A stretch of 64,000 nucleotides of DNA from contig CM036247.1 of the NCBI GenBank assembly GCA_020698575.1, forward strand, positions 28,434,431 to 28,498,430, read 5' to 3'. Source of the DNA: Bostrychus sinensis (Eukaryota; Chordata; Actinopteri; Gobiiformes; Eleotridae). Position 1 is the stretch's first letter. Each line of letters begins with the position of its first letter. Position numbers and translations under genes: made by a program. Shown piece by piece: positions 1-10,330 of this stretch. A model generated the notes under the pieces. It saw only the letters and a program-made list of their open reading frames with translations. It was not told the DNA's origin and did not search any database.

Positions 1-98
1 CCTAAGGACTCATAGCACTTCGGGGCGAAAGTCTGGTTCAAGTTCACACTGAGCTCTGTCAGACGAACTGAACTGACTGAGTGAGCAGTAACACCCTT

Positions 99-116
99 CA
101 CCTGTAGGGGGCAGTG
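99..116 (+). promoter_or_regulatory. CTCF-like motif
   Basis: The stretch CCTGTAGGGGGCAGTG (101-116) fits the 16-base CTCF core CCASYAGRKGGCRSYR at all but one position (T where A is usual). CTCF sites in vertebrates anchor chromatin loops and insulators, and the plus-strand orientation would matter for loop direction. One motif in 64 kb can arise by chance, so this is a candidate only. Confidence 0.35.
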
Positions 117-469
117 CATCAGTATTTACTCAGAGAAACTTGAGAAGAAGAAACCCTGCTCATCTATTGGTCAAAAGTCCAAAAAACTCTTCAGCTTCAT
201 ATATCCCAATAATATCATATGGTGCACTTTAATTCATATTTAATGAAGTATTACAGTTTAGAGCAGCGATATCACCTGAATACAGCTGTGGACTCTCTGC
301 GGTAATATGAAATCTGTGTTGTTTTTTTTAGCACTGTTTTTACATTTGTTTGCTAATGTTAACAACCAACAACCAAATACATTTAATTTACAGTATATTT
401 GTTTTTTGTTTTTTTCCTATAGACCCATTACACACGCGTATGTTTTTATGTTCTTGGTAAACAGTGCTG

Positions 470-730
470 TAGTCCACTCCCTGGCATTAGTCTGTAGTTT
501 AGTCCACGTTGCATTCGCACTTCACCAGGACGAGAACCAGGAGCGCACCAGGGCTCAAAGCACACCACACCAAGACCTCTGATTTCAGGAGGACCAGAGT
601 TGACAGTGTATGGTGTGCACCTGAGTCTGAGTGCACATTCACACCTGCTCAAACAAACCAGATTTTCCCAGGAAGTCCACCAGTGTTCGACTGAAGCGAA
701 CCAAACACGTCAAGTGTGAACACAACCATA
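470..730. repeat. Degraded dispersed DNA-element-like repeat
   Basis: The block has a pattern I associate with a non-autonomous teleost DNA transposon: 'tagtccac' near the left end, repeated 'ggaccagag' and 'accagg' motifs, 'gtgcacattcacacctgc' in the middle, and 'gtcaagtgtgaacac' at the right. The segment gttgcattcgcactt (about 509-523) is an imperfect inverse of the right end aagtgtgaacacaac. No clean target-site duplication is visible. The short reading frames across it on both strands look like chance. Family assignment is from memory and unverified. Confidence 0.4.
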
Positions 731-1504
731 GTCACACTTCTGTCTTGGTCATGTGTAGAACTGGGTGCACTCTTCTTGATCATGACTCATTATAATTAGC
801 TTGTTCCCACCGTTCTCTTTTTATTTTTCAGTTTTTCTATTGTGCACTGTTTCAAATGTAAGCAGACATGGAACTCAAATAGCAAGCCTCCCAGTAGAAA
901 TGTTCAGTTAAGTCTATATCACATCCAGCGGTCTTTTCATCAGTATGCAATAGCTGATAAAAAAGTCACACAATACACAATTAAAAGGAGATTTTCAACT
1001 TCCATAGTTATATTATACTCTAGAATTGAATATATAATAAATGGTGAGTTGAGACCACAGTGTTTTACAATGTGTGATTAAGAGCAGGGTCGACCCATTT
1101 TCTAACCAGTGGCTTTAGCAAAGGTCTTCAGAGCTTTGCTGCGGACTAATGAGCCACCAAGGACCATGCACTAGTTTAAATTACTCAGAGTCACCTTTAG
1201 TAATTACCATCAATGTCTAGTAATCCGCTGAACCAAGCCAATTATTGTCCTCAATATCTCTTGTGCTGTGAAGATTAAGCACAGAAAGAGATGTAATATC
1301 ATGCAATAAGACGACGGCTGCTAAAGGTGTGTGAAAAAAAGAGAAGAAAGGCACATCCTCATGAGGCCTTTTACAGATAAATGAAATAATTAGAGCCAAC
1401 TCCCCAGTGGCCCTTATCTTTTTATTTTATTTCTAGGGAAATAATTAGACTTTTTTCTCTTTTTATGAAGCTTCTATGTTTTTCCATCTTTAATCTTTAA
1501 TCAG
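731..1504. other. Gene-free stretch, nothing recognised
   Basis: This is unique-looking AT-rich sequence with no open frame of note, no long simple repeat and no transposon ends that I can see. Its last 30 bases form a pyrimidine-rich run ending in CAG, which is the acceptor-like sequence for the exon candidate that follows. Confidence 0.5.
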
Positions 1505-1671
1505 TGTGGAACATTTCCCTTTGGGGGAAAGGTGCTTTATGTTACCATGTAATGCGCTGTGGTAATTCAGAATTGCTTTGCATCATGGGGACTGGTATCA
1601 CGTTTCAACTGGCGCTTCAGTTGCTGCAACCCTCTTTATCAAATGAATGCTTCTATATTTGTACAAAGCAG
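1505..1671 (+). other. Candidate internal exon (167 nt), unidentified
   Basis: A strong acceptor-like tract (pyrimidine-rich, ending TTTAATCAG at 1504) is followed by 167 bases and a perfect donor, GCAG|GTAAGTG at 1671/1672. One of the three plus frames is open across the whole interval. It begins with two bases of a split codon and ends on a codon boundary; the peptide starts WNISLWGKGALCYH and ends CFYICTKQ. The other two frames contain stops. I recognise no protein family. No compatible neighbouring exon was found, so it could be a lncRNA exon or coincidence. Confidence 0.18.
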
Positions 1672-4367
1672 GTAAGTGAAGTAGGAAAGCTTGCTTTAAT
1701 TGGGCCAAGAGGTCTGGAGTGCAGTCCCATCTGTGCTGTGTTCGGGACTTAATTATAAGCAAACATGGCTACCTATCGATACACCACAAAAGCGGAGCAA
1801 AGAAGAGGGTTAAGAATAATCTTGACGCCCTGCGGGTCATCGCACACTGTAAACAACATGGATTTAACCAAAAACAAGAAAGCAGAGAAACATAACATAA
1901 CAAGTTGTGTGCAATCAATAGGAGCAAAGCAAGAATCAAAGCTGGAATAAGGAAAATCAAGCTAAATTGGACTTTCTGTTGTGCTTGGTCAAATTTAGAT
2001 GAACCACAGGAGAGAAGTGAACCAGCAGTAATGCCCAAGTAGAAGTCTAGGGCCCATATCTCACCATCTACCTTCTTATGACGAGACAGAATAGACGAAG
2101 CCATAGATCTGAGGTCCCTCTCATGAGCCCTTAAAGCTCTTTGTAAAGTGGAGACAGCCAGGACAGCTAAGCCAAGGGATAGACTGAGAAATTCAATGTC
2201 AAAAAGTATTATTTGCCTGCCGTTGTTGGTCTGCTGTATGTTGTATGGCTGTAGCTGCTTGGGCTCATGTGTGATCCACGCTTCCAGGCACTTGCATTAA
2301 TTGAGCTGGTAATTGAATAGTTGTCTTCATTAGTTCCAGTCCCGTGCCTGCGAGTGTCTGTTACAGATTACTGGAGAAACCTTTGTGGAACATCTTCACA
2401 AAGGGTTTATGTAAAGAACCTTCTCTTCATCACTGTTGTTTCTGCATGTCACTCAATTGGAAGACAGTTTTGTGAAATGTTCAGACTGATGTTTACTTGA
2501 ATGTGACTAAAATTAAATTCACAAGAAATAACTTCCAAGCGAGAATACTTGACCTGGCCGTTGAAACGGGTAGAAAATAAAGGTACAGAGAAGGAGGGTG
2601 TGACATGAAGCAAAACAACCAAACGGAAACTCAAATCCAGTCTATCAACTACTGTACAAGCAAAAAGGCACAAATCCTAACAAATGAAAATCATACCATG
2701 TATTATATCGTAGGCTCTAACACAAACAAAGAAGACATCTATGGCCAGAAATGGTCAGAAGCATACAGGTTAGCGCTCAGTTTGTGCACATATTAAAATC
2801 TATGAATTAAAGCTATAATGTAGCCATAGGAGAAGCCAGAGCCTCATTGCTTATGGTCATTGTGGCAGTCACATAAAAAAGACACATTTTTTGCTGTTTA
2901 TTATTTTGATGCAAATTCCACAGGCACATGCAAACAAATTTCCTCGGCCAGCTAATCATGTTTTTATTTTTAAGCACTAAATAATCCTTTAGAATTATGA
3001 TGTAAAATCCACCAAAACATATGCTGTTCACATATGCTGTTAGTGAGCCTAGAAAGATGATCTAACTAACTTGAATCCAGATGCCAAGTTATCCCAGAAG
3101 GATTGTGTGTTTGATTGAGAGGGAAAACAGGTACACAAAATGGCGCATGCACACAGACATGAGCACTACGATGTGCTTGAGGTCGTGCAGCTTGGTAGAG
3201 AAGATAAAGGGAAATTAAAGGAAAGGTCCCTGACCCTCTCCGATAGCTCTAAATGCCTTGCAATTTTCCACAAGAGACGAAAATCCTCCTCCACAAATGA
3301 AGGGCTGCATCTGACCTCTTCCAAGAGCGCAGAAAGTTTAAGAGAGGTTGACAAAAAACAGAAAGATTCAAAGAGGCGAAATGGTAATTTGACTTTGCAA
3401 CAGACATTTCTAACCCCTTTAAGGTGCCTTTTAATAAATTCCCTGCAATTTGCAACCCCTCCGCGCTTAGCCAATTATTATGGCATGCATCAAATTGAAG
3501 CAACATCTATAGAAAGTCTGACACTGTCAAACGGGCAAACAGAATGAAGCCGAAAAAGTGGCGTCACACCAAGCCTTCCCCACTTTTCACGCAAGTACTC
3601 GAAGACAGTCGTTCCCCTCATTAGAGCATCATTTTGCAATAATTATCTTTAAGTGCTTTCGAACATCTTGGAGAGGTGAAACAAACTGTACTGAGCCCCG
3701 AGTTAAATGATGACAGCTAACCAGAAAGACTAACAAAGGCGCCACTGTCAGGGTGCATCAGCAGACAGGAGTGACACATTCACCAATTTTATCAAATGAA
3801 ATTTCTGCTGTAGTTTGGAAGAGTTGGGCTGCTGATCAAGACAGACACCTCACATATGTCTTACCTTGGAGCACAGACACCTTTCTGCTCTCACCAAAAC
3901 TGATTTACTGGTTCCTGGTAGCTCACAGCTTCACAAATAGGAAGTGATTGCGCCGCGCTGGAACACACAACGCCCGAAAGCATAAAAAATTGATCTTATA
4001 TGAATATTCAACAAGGGAGTACAAGAAAACTGAATTCCTCATTTTCACCTTCCTTCCTTTCCACCATTGCAGCTTTTTCTCTAACTGCATAATTAATGTG
4101 TGAACAGCAAAGTGTGAATTTGTTTGTGTTGCAAAATAAAGAATGATAGGAATTTATGAAAAGACGACAACTCCACTTCTTTGTACTCTTTTAAGGAACA
4201 TTACGCTAATCAAAGACAGAGGAGACAATAACGTAATTCACTGATTCAAATTAGAGATATTCTGTAGTTTTGTAATGTGAGTGTACTACTCATTTACATA
4301 TTCCTTCATTATGTACATTTGCAATCTATAAAGTACTATTGTAACTACTTACAAGCATAGAAAGGGG
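1672..4367. other. Gene-free stretch with one possible enhancer-like segment
   Basis: I see no gene and no full repeat element here. The segment around 3600-3730 has balanced composition with TAAT and ATTA cores and the string AAATGATGACAG (about 3706-3717), which contains a MEIS/PREP-type TGACAG. That is compatible with a conserved non-coding element. The frames at 3140-3547 (plus) and 3166-3474 (minus) overlap on opposite strands and have no recognisable domain. Confidence 0.35.
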
Positions 4368-4424
4368 TATATATATATACACACAAGTGCATAGTTAGTA
4401 AAACATTATATTTATATAATGTTT
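4368..4424. repeat. (TA)n tract and a short perfect hairpin
   Basis: A short alternating TA run at about 4368-4380 passes into (AC)n. It is followed at 4401-4424 by a perfect inverted repeat with 10-base arms (aaacattata and tataatgttt) around a 4-base loop. The hairpin sits directly upstream of a SINE-type tail, so the pair may be parts of one old insertion. Confidence 0.5.
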
Positions 4425-4429
4425 TGACC

Positions 4430-4493
4430 AGCGTCTTTGAGTGTCATGAAAAGCGCTTTTATAAATATAATGTATTATTATTATTATTATTAT
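4430..4493 (+). mobile_element. SINE/LINE 3' tail fragment with (ATT)n end
   Basis: The sequence 'gtgtcatgaaaagcgctttt' followed by 'ataaatataatg' and (ATT)n resembles the 3' tail common to many teleost tRNA-derived SINEs, where an AAAGCGCT-like block is followed by a short-unit repeat. Only the tail is visible; the tRNA-like head is missing. Similar tails occur at 8920-8966 and 47305-47383. Confidence 0.5.
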
Positions 4494-4788
4494 GTTTTAT
4501 TCAAAGATGTACAAACGTTAGAAAACGTTCTAACTGTAGGTAATGCCAGGGGTTAAGAACTGTATTGAAAATGAATGAATGTCAATATATTTGGCAAGTG
4601 GGATGGAGTGAATGCAAAAGACAAAATTTCTATCTAATTTTTAAAACAAAAGCAAGTTTTCAAAAATAAGAAAAAAACAAGGACGAAATTATTTTCATGA
4701 CATTAGTCCCAAACATTTAAGTATTTGTTTATGTAATGTCACTGTTTTTCTTTAACGCTAAGCTGGCCCATTTTGGACTTTCCTTACA
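4494..4788. other. Gene-free stretch; would be 3' UTR if the next exon is real
   Basis: AT-rich sequence with no recognised feature. On the minus strand an AATAAA hexamer (plus-strand tttatt near 4496-4501) lies about 290 bases beyond the stop codon of the candidate terminal exon at 4789-4880. That spacing is plausible for a 3' UTR. Confidence 0.25.
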
Positions 4789-4880
4789 TTATCTAGTTCC
4801 GTCTTCTCCCTCTAGTAGGACCATCTCACAGTCCCCCATGTCAGCAGTGCTACCTCTTGCAACTCCTTCCGTAAGTTGAA
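4789..4880 (-). other. Candidate terminal exon, minus strand (alternative exon on plus strand)
   Basis: On the minus strand a good acceptor (pyrimidine-rich, ending GCCTGCAG at 4881-4888) opens a frame of 29 codons ending in TAA at 4789-4791. The peptide includes STADMGDCEMVLLEGED, an acidic low-bias sequence. An AATAAA hexamer lies further along. The same place also has a plausible plus-strand exon (4816-4870, 55 nt) between TCTCCCTCTAG and CC|GTAAGTTG, open in two frames. Both readings cannot easily be right. I recognise no family and no upstream exon is tied to it. Confidence 0.18.
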
Positions 4881-4893
4881 CTGCAGGCATGGG

Positions 4894-6893
4894 AAGACAG
4901 AACATAAGAATTTGGTTTCACAAAAGAATGCAAATACATAACTAAGGTACTAAATTTTTAACATTAAAATGTTTTATGTTACAAAACAGTAAGTCAACTT
5001 GAGCAATAAAGTAAATCAACCTAGCACACCCCAATGAATGTGTTCTTATACAGTATCTATTCTCACTGTAACATCTCATATTCCTCAACATTAGCACATT
5101 TGATATAAGGTAATTTGAGGCTCTAGTATCAATAATGAACCCATGTTTACTTTTCTGTTTTTGAATGAAATATTAATGTACATTTAAAATTTGCAGTATA
5201 TGGAACAATACAGTACACAGAGGACAAAAAGAGTTTGTTGAAAGTAATAGTATATAATGCCTTTAGGATTAGATTAACCGGCCTAGACCCAGCTGTCAAG
5301 ATGAAATCCATTTGAAGTTTTTCAGAGATTAATCGAGACAAATTGGTGCATTTGTAATTCCTCCCTGTGTGTGTTGAGTGACTGTGGAGGAAGGAAACTC
5401 AGTACAAGGGAGTTAGTATGCTGAAGGTAAGTCGGGGGGCCGGCAGGTAAGGAGGAGACTGAGCGAAGTAATCAGGCTGCCCACAGCCCATGGCACAGAA
5501 TCTCTCACACACACAGCCCTCCAATCGTTCATTTTCCTAATGATGCGCAGAGCAGCAGGAGGCAGGAAGCCATGTTGACTGGTGCACCTCTGCCTTAACC
5601 CTCACTCACACTAGCATAGATAATGAGACTGTCAGTCTTTGTTCAATGTCTTTTATTTTCTAAAACAAAAGGTAAAAATGTTGCTTATTCAGCATTAAAA
5701 TATTGTATTAAATGTGTTACAGCTGGCTGATCATAACATTCAAGTTTTAAGATTATTTTCTTATTTATTTAAAGACATAATATGCAGCATTTCCAGGTGA
5801 GAGTTTGTAAACAAATATGGGCCTATCTACCACCTCTGCTTGTTAGTGAAAGTCAAATTCACATCTTCAGCTGCATAAAGTTTATAACTTCAAAATTATA
5901 ACTTTATTTTTCCTAACACCATAAACTGTTAATGACATACTGCACATAAACAAAAGAGAAAAATGGTAAAACCAGGCAAAGGCAGTGTATTTATAGAAAT
6001 TTTAAGTTAAACCAAGCATATAGCCTGCAAAAAACGTTATAACTACATATTATTATCAACTTAACTGTGACTCATAAAATGCTGGTTACAAATTTTGTGG
6101 AGACTCTGACAATTGAAATGAAAAACATTTTTAATCGTGTGCTCAAACTGTAATTGAAAGTATGTCTTCCCGAGAATAGATAGAAATCTACTTTATATTA
6201 GCCATGTCATCTCAATGTACATGTTATCTTCTGACTCTGAAGTTCATACATTACTGAATACATACTGTTATCATGTTAAAGTATGTTCTTCCTGTTTTGC
6301 TCCCAATTTGTGCTGACCACCAATTCTCCATAAAAATTTCTAGGAGATTTTATGAAAAAAAAAAGCCTTTTTAGCTGCGCGTTTAGGCAAATATCAGGAT
6401 GGCCGCGGAGGCGAGGTGGCCCTGGGTGGCCATTAGGATGCAGCGAGTAGCGTTTCCATGCAGACACCATCTCCACATGGAAAGGTCACCTCCCTCCCTT
6501 TGCGGGTAAATACGCAGACGTATACAAATGTGGCTGCGCACTGAAATGGCTCACCTTAAGAAGGCATTAGGCTCTTTTTCCACTGAACTTTACATCACTC
6601 ACCTCCATTATCTTAACCAATGGCATTTCAGCCTTTTGCAAAGTAGAGGAATGCTCCCCGAATGACACCAAACTATTAAGGCTGCATCTTCAACAACAAG
6701 GGCGGATTCTCATTAGGCTGGATGGAAAAGTCACAACAGTCACAGTGCCCCAATTTGCATTTACATTTGAATGTTGAATATAGGCCATAACATAAGACAT
6801 TACATAACAGAAGTGCAATACACCTTGGCCACACAAGTTCTAGAAGTACAAATTTTTCACAGTTTTTGAGATAACGCTTCACCTTTACAAATA
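4894..6893. other. Gene-free stretch
   Basis: I see no gene. A purine-rich, donor-like segment lies near 5425 (GAAG|GTAAGTCG), but every frame upstream of it is closed. The segment 6360-6620 is less AT-rich than its surroundings, with CpGs and a GGCCGCGGAGGCGAGG block, and looks like a possible regulatory element. The remainder is AT-rich unique sequence. Confidence 0.4.
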
Positions 6894-6901
6894 TGCAATA
6901 T
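6894..6901 (+). repeat. 8-bp target-site duplication, left copy
   Basis: TGCAATAT immediately precedes the left inverted end of the hAT-type element. An identical TGCAATAT follows the right end at 7883-7890. Eight-base duplications are diagnostic of hAT-superfamily insertion. Confidence 0.85.
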
Positions 6902-7882
6902 TAAGGGTGCTCCGATCAGGGTTTTTGAGGCCGATCACCGATCACCGATCAGCCTCTGCTGTGATCGACCGATACCGATCATGGCCGATACCGATCACGT
7001 GGTCTTCAATGTAGTAATGTATTGTATGCAGGCTATTATTAGTTCCATTTGAAAAATACTGTAGCCTTTGTAAATATAAAAGAACAACAAAATTCTACTT
7101 ATTTTTGTTTTAGAAGAGGTTTTGCTGCATTATTGGTCTTTAATGTGTGCCCAGTGTCTGTGGCTTTGTTTGAATGCTCCGCTGATGTAAAAATCTGCTG
7201 TTCTTAATTGGTTCCTTTAATGCAAGTCCGCGGGTGCAGCGCCTGTGTCCGCATAACGCGCAGCCAAACCAGGTTGAAACACAGTGGACTAAACTAAACT
7301 AAACTAGTTTTGACAACGTCTGAATGAAGAAAACGTGCAAAGAGAGCAAAGAAGACAACGATGAAAGGTGCTCCTCTCAGACACACGGACACATGGGCTG
7401 CCTTTTTACTTTCTCTTTCCATTAGCAGCCATTTGGTGCAGTTTAAGCCACAAAATGCACAGTTTTCTATGCGCAACAAGACACAGGCAGACTCTGAATT
7501 TTCTTAATCCTTTTAACGTAACTGTTAGCGGGTTAGCTGTAGCTCTATTTACGTTGGTGTTTGCAAATACACGCACTGCTGCGCCTCGGTTCTGTCCCGT
7601 GCGCTCCTAAAGCAGGCGGGGACACAGCGGGGACACAAAGCAGTGCCTCCAGGGCAGGTTTGTGTTACTTATAACCAGGGCTTAACTTAAAAACACTGCT
7701 AAAATAACGCGACTGCTGTTTAATCAAACCAGAGTTGCAGGACAGTAAATGTGAGAGCCTCGCGTATTTATTGTAATTTGATCGGCCCTTCTGATTGGCC
7801 CATTTTACCGATCACCGATCACTCTATTTTTAGCCATGATCGGCCGATCATGATCGGCGGCCGATCGATCGGAGCACCCTTA
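6902..7882. mobile_element. Non-autonomous hAT-type DNA transposon, 981 bp, complete
   Basis: The terminal inverted repeats TAAGGGTGCTCCGATC (6902) and GATCGGAGCACCCTTA (ending 7882) are perfect over 16 bases and flanked by identical 8-bp duplications. Inside each end are clustered GATC/CCGATC palindromes: three CCGATCA-type repeats near 6930-6990, and overlapping GATCGG/CCGATC units near 7800-7870. These could be subterminal transposase-binding repeats. No transposase frame survives; the internal frames at 7294-7479 and 7368-7610 are short and on opposite strands. The interior includes a small (CTAAA)n run near 7289-7304. It depends on a transposase encoded elsewhere. Confidence 0.85.
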
Positions 7883-7890
7883 TGCAATAT
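7883..7890 (+). repeat. 8-bp target-site duplication, right copy
   Basis: TGCAATAT, identical to 6894-6901. The perfect match suggests a fairly recent insertion. Confidence 0.85.
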
Positions 7891-8742
7891 ATTTTAATAG
7901 TGTCATCTGTCATCTATCATTTAGGTTTTATTATATGTTTATTCAGAGGCTATTTCAGCACTGGCTATGTCTGCTTACATAGAGAAACAGCCCAAAAACC
8001 AAGAAAAGAGAAAAAGAAAGCAAATTTGAATGCAGACAACTACTGACAAGGTGTGTACTTGATTTTTAACAATGCAACTGTTTAATTTATTGCTAGACAA
8101 TTATGGTAAGCTCTACACCTCAGTTTGATAATACTCTTGTCAGTGGTGGCAAAATATATATATTTTTTTTATTTCACAAGCCAATCCGCCAACAACCATA
8201 TGTAGAAAGGCCTGTGCTAGGGCTAGGGCTTTGAGCTTTACTTCTTCTAACATTACTAGAAGAATGAGATCTTTATCCACGATATAGTCCACTCAGCTTT
8301 CTTTTTGTGTCAGGAGTAAACAGTGGTGCAATGTGGAGTGGCACTGATTGACCAGCAGCTCATTGGCTCTGACTTGAGATGTGACTCAAAGCTTTTTAAG
8401 TCTTCGAGTCCTGTGTGCTCCAGGTTCAAAATAAAGGCCTGAACACAGAATGTGCCTGTTGGGCCCTGTAAACCTCTCTTCTGTCAGGTTGAATTGTACA
8501 GGGAGACTAACCCATCCTGGCAGTGCCCCGCGTCCACTAGCAGCACACCTGAGATGGGGCACACATTCCACTGCAGCCCCGAGCATCGCCAGGCCGAGAA
8601 GCACTACTGATGAATGAACAGAGAACACGGTTATGTCATACCACAACAGGCTTTGTTTTTTGTTCTACTAAGCTGGTGGTTTCTCATTAACAATTACAAA
8701 ATAAATTGTTGATATGGTTAAAATTTTGGAATATTATATTAT
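7891..8742. other. Gene-free stretch
   Basis: No gene or transposon ends are visible. The segment 8400-8640 is more GC-rich and carries an 86-codon minus frame with no recognisable domain. It could be a regulatory block or an old repeat. Confidence 0.4.
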
Positions 8743-8966
8743 GGGGTGGCAGTAGCTCAGTCAGTAGAGACACTCACCCACTAACCCAAACCCTTTATGG
8801 AGGGGCCATAAAGGTGCAGATTGGCAGCCACATTTCTGTCAGTCTGCCCCAGGGCAGCTATGACTACAGAAGTAGCTCACCACCACCGAGTGTGATAAAG
8901 CACCAAATTGTAAAGCAAAGTTGAATGTCTTGAAAAGCACTATATAAGACTAATAATTTATTATTA
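8743..8966 (+). mobile_element. tRNA-derived SINE, near full length, rearranged head
   Basis: The head 'ggcagtagctcagtcagtag' (8748 onward) matches a tRNA A box. The expected B box is degraded or replaced by an unusual segment near 8790-8815. The body 'cagtctgccccagggcagct' with 'tagctcaccaccacc' is a central block I recall from teleost SINEs. The tail 'gaaaagcactatataa' with TTATTATT matches the tails at 4430 and 47305. It was transcribed by RNA polymerase III when active and is now diverged. Target duplications are not clear. Confidence 0.65.
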
Positions 8967-10006
8967 AATTAAAATTATAGTAGTACACATACCAATGCCA
9001 ATTAACAGTTATGAGTGGTCCGGAAGGTCTAATTTCTGTGAAAAAGTGGCTTTTTGTAGTACTCAATATTGAGTACATCATGTTATCATTCTTTTTTCTA
9101 TGTGCTTTTTTTCTTCAAAATGTCTTAATTTCAAGCATCTTTGGCCACTTGGGAAATGAACGGAATGTCCAGCAATTACAATTTCTTCCAGTCATACCAA
9201 GCTACCATTTTTCTGCATTTTTGATACTTGACTTATCTGATTCAGGATATCTTTATAGTTCTTTATATACGCGTTTCAAAAAGATTTTTAAGAATTCTTG
9301 AGCCAGAGTTTTTCTTCCACTTGTCTCTATTGTCTACCCGCTTTTTTCCCCTTTTGTTGACCGACTCTCCCTTTGTCCCTTTTGTTATCTCTATCTCCCG
9401 ATCTCTGCCAGTCTCGAGGGATGACTGCGTTACCCCTGGCACCCCATCCCAGGGGATTCACGGAAACTTTGCCAACACAGTATTAGCAGCTCTGTGGTTA
9501 GCTTCCTGTGTCACACTGAGCCTTGTTCCCATGGTGCTCCATCCCAAAGGGAATTCCCACCAGAGACAATGGGCAGCTTACCAAGGTAAACAAGAGCCTC
9601 TTCCATGCCAGCATGCCACAAAGGCACAGACAGGGAAAAGGGAAAAAAGTGCAAATATACATAGTATTATACCACATGGGAGCAGGAACAATACAAGTCA
9701 GATATATCCCTTTTCAAATCAATGGCAACACAATCACATTCACAATATGTCAGTTTAGACTCCAGCTGCCTCTTTGATTTAGCCAAACAATAGCTTTAGT
9801 TTGCAAGAAAAATCTATAAGAACTAATTTTCAGTACCACCAACAGGAAGAAAAAATTTCATCAACCAAAAGCTATGAATTATGGCGCAGTTGAGACCCAA
9901 GTATAGTGAAAAAGTATGCCTGTCCGATGTCACGATTATGTCAAAGTGTTTGTGAGAGGGGCTGATATAAAAGGATGGTTTGGTCTTGAAATTCATATCC
10001 ACTTAC
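8967..10006. other. Gene-free stretch
   Basis: Two overlapping plus frames (9011-9301 and 9228-9758, the latter 176 codons) run through a T/C-rich segment. They have no domain and no codon pattern suggesting selection, so I read them as chance. The segment 9480-9600 has balanced composition and a donor-like TTG|GTAAGC on the minus strand near 9583. Confidence 0.4.
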
Positions 10007-10043
10007 TGCCAAGAGCCGGCCTGTATACCTCTCCAAGTAATGG
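10007..10043 (-). other. Candidate 37-nt small exon, minus strand
   Basis: On the minus strand a long pyrimidine-rich tract ending TTGTAAACAG at 10044-10053 is followed by 37 bases and a donor A|GTAAGTGG at 10005-10006. All three frames are open, which is uninformative at this length. It may be a small exon of a long transcript or coincidence. Confidence 0.12.
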
Positions 10044-10119
10044 CTGTTTACAAGATAAAAGAAGAGGAAAAATAGCCACTTTTCTCTGCTCAGACATAGA
10101 ATCCTCTTATGAAATTAGG

Positions 10120-10330
10120 CTGATAAAAGGGCCTTGTGACGTTGGCCATTTTTCCCCACGTCAAGAAAACCTTGCCTGTGAGCATTATTAATGGCATTCA
10201 TGTGGCATGTCATTTTTCTACATCTCCAACCTGCTCCTAACAACAACAGCAGAGGGCCTGGACTGCTAGGCACTTTGTCAGAACAGCGCTGGAGTCGCCA
10301 TGCAGCCTGTCAAGTTCCTGCAAGTAGGAA
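10120..10330. promoter_or_regulatory. Enhancer-like block
   Basis: The composition is balanced with no repeats. Motifs include ATTATTAATGG (homeodomain-type ATTA/TAAT cores) and TGACGTTGGC near 10137. Such blocks in vertebrate gene deserts are often conserved non-coding elements. This is inferred from composition only. Confidence 0.25.

Noticed and set aside
5341..5425. Plus-strand exon ending GAAG|GTAAGTCG
   Set aside because: All frames between the nearest acceptor and the donor contain stops. At most a non-coding exon.
6925..6990. GATC repeats as a separate regulatory array
   Set aside because: They are part of the inverted end structure of the hAT-type element and recur at its other end.
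9228..9758. 176-codon plus frame
   Set aside because: Starts in T/C-rich DNA giving F/L/S runs, has no recognisable domain and overlaps another plus frame.
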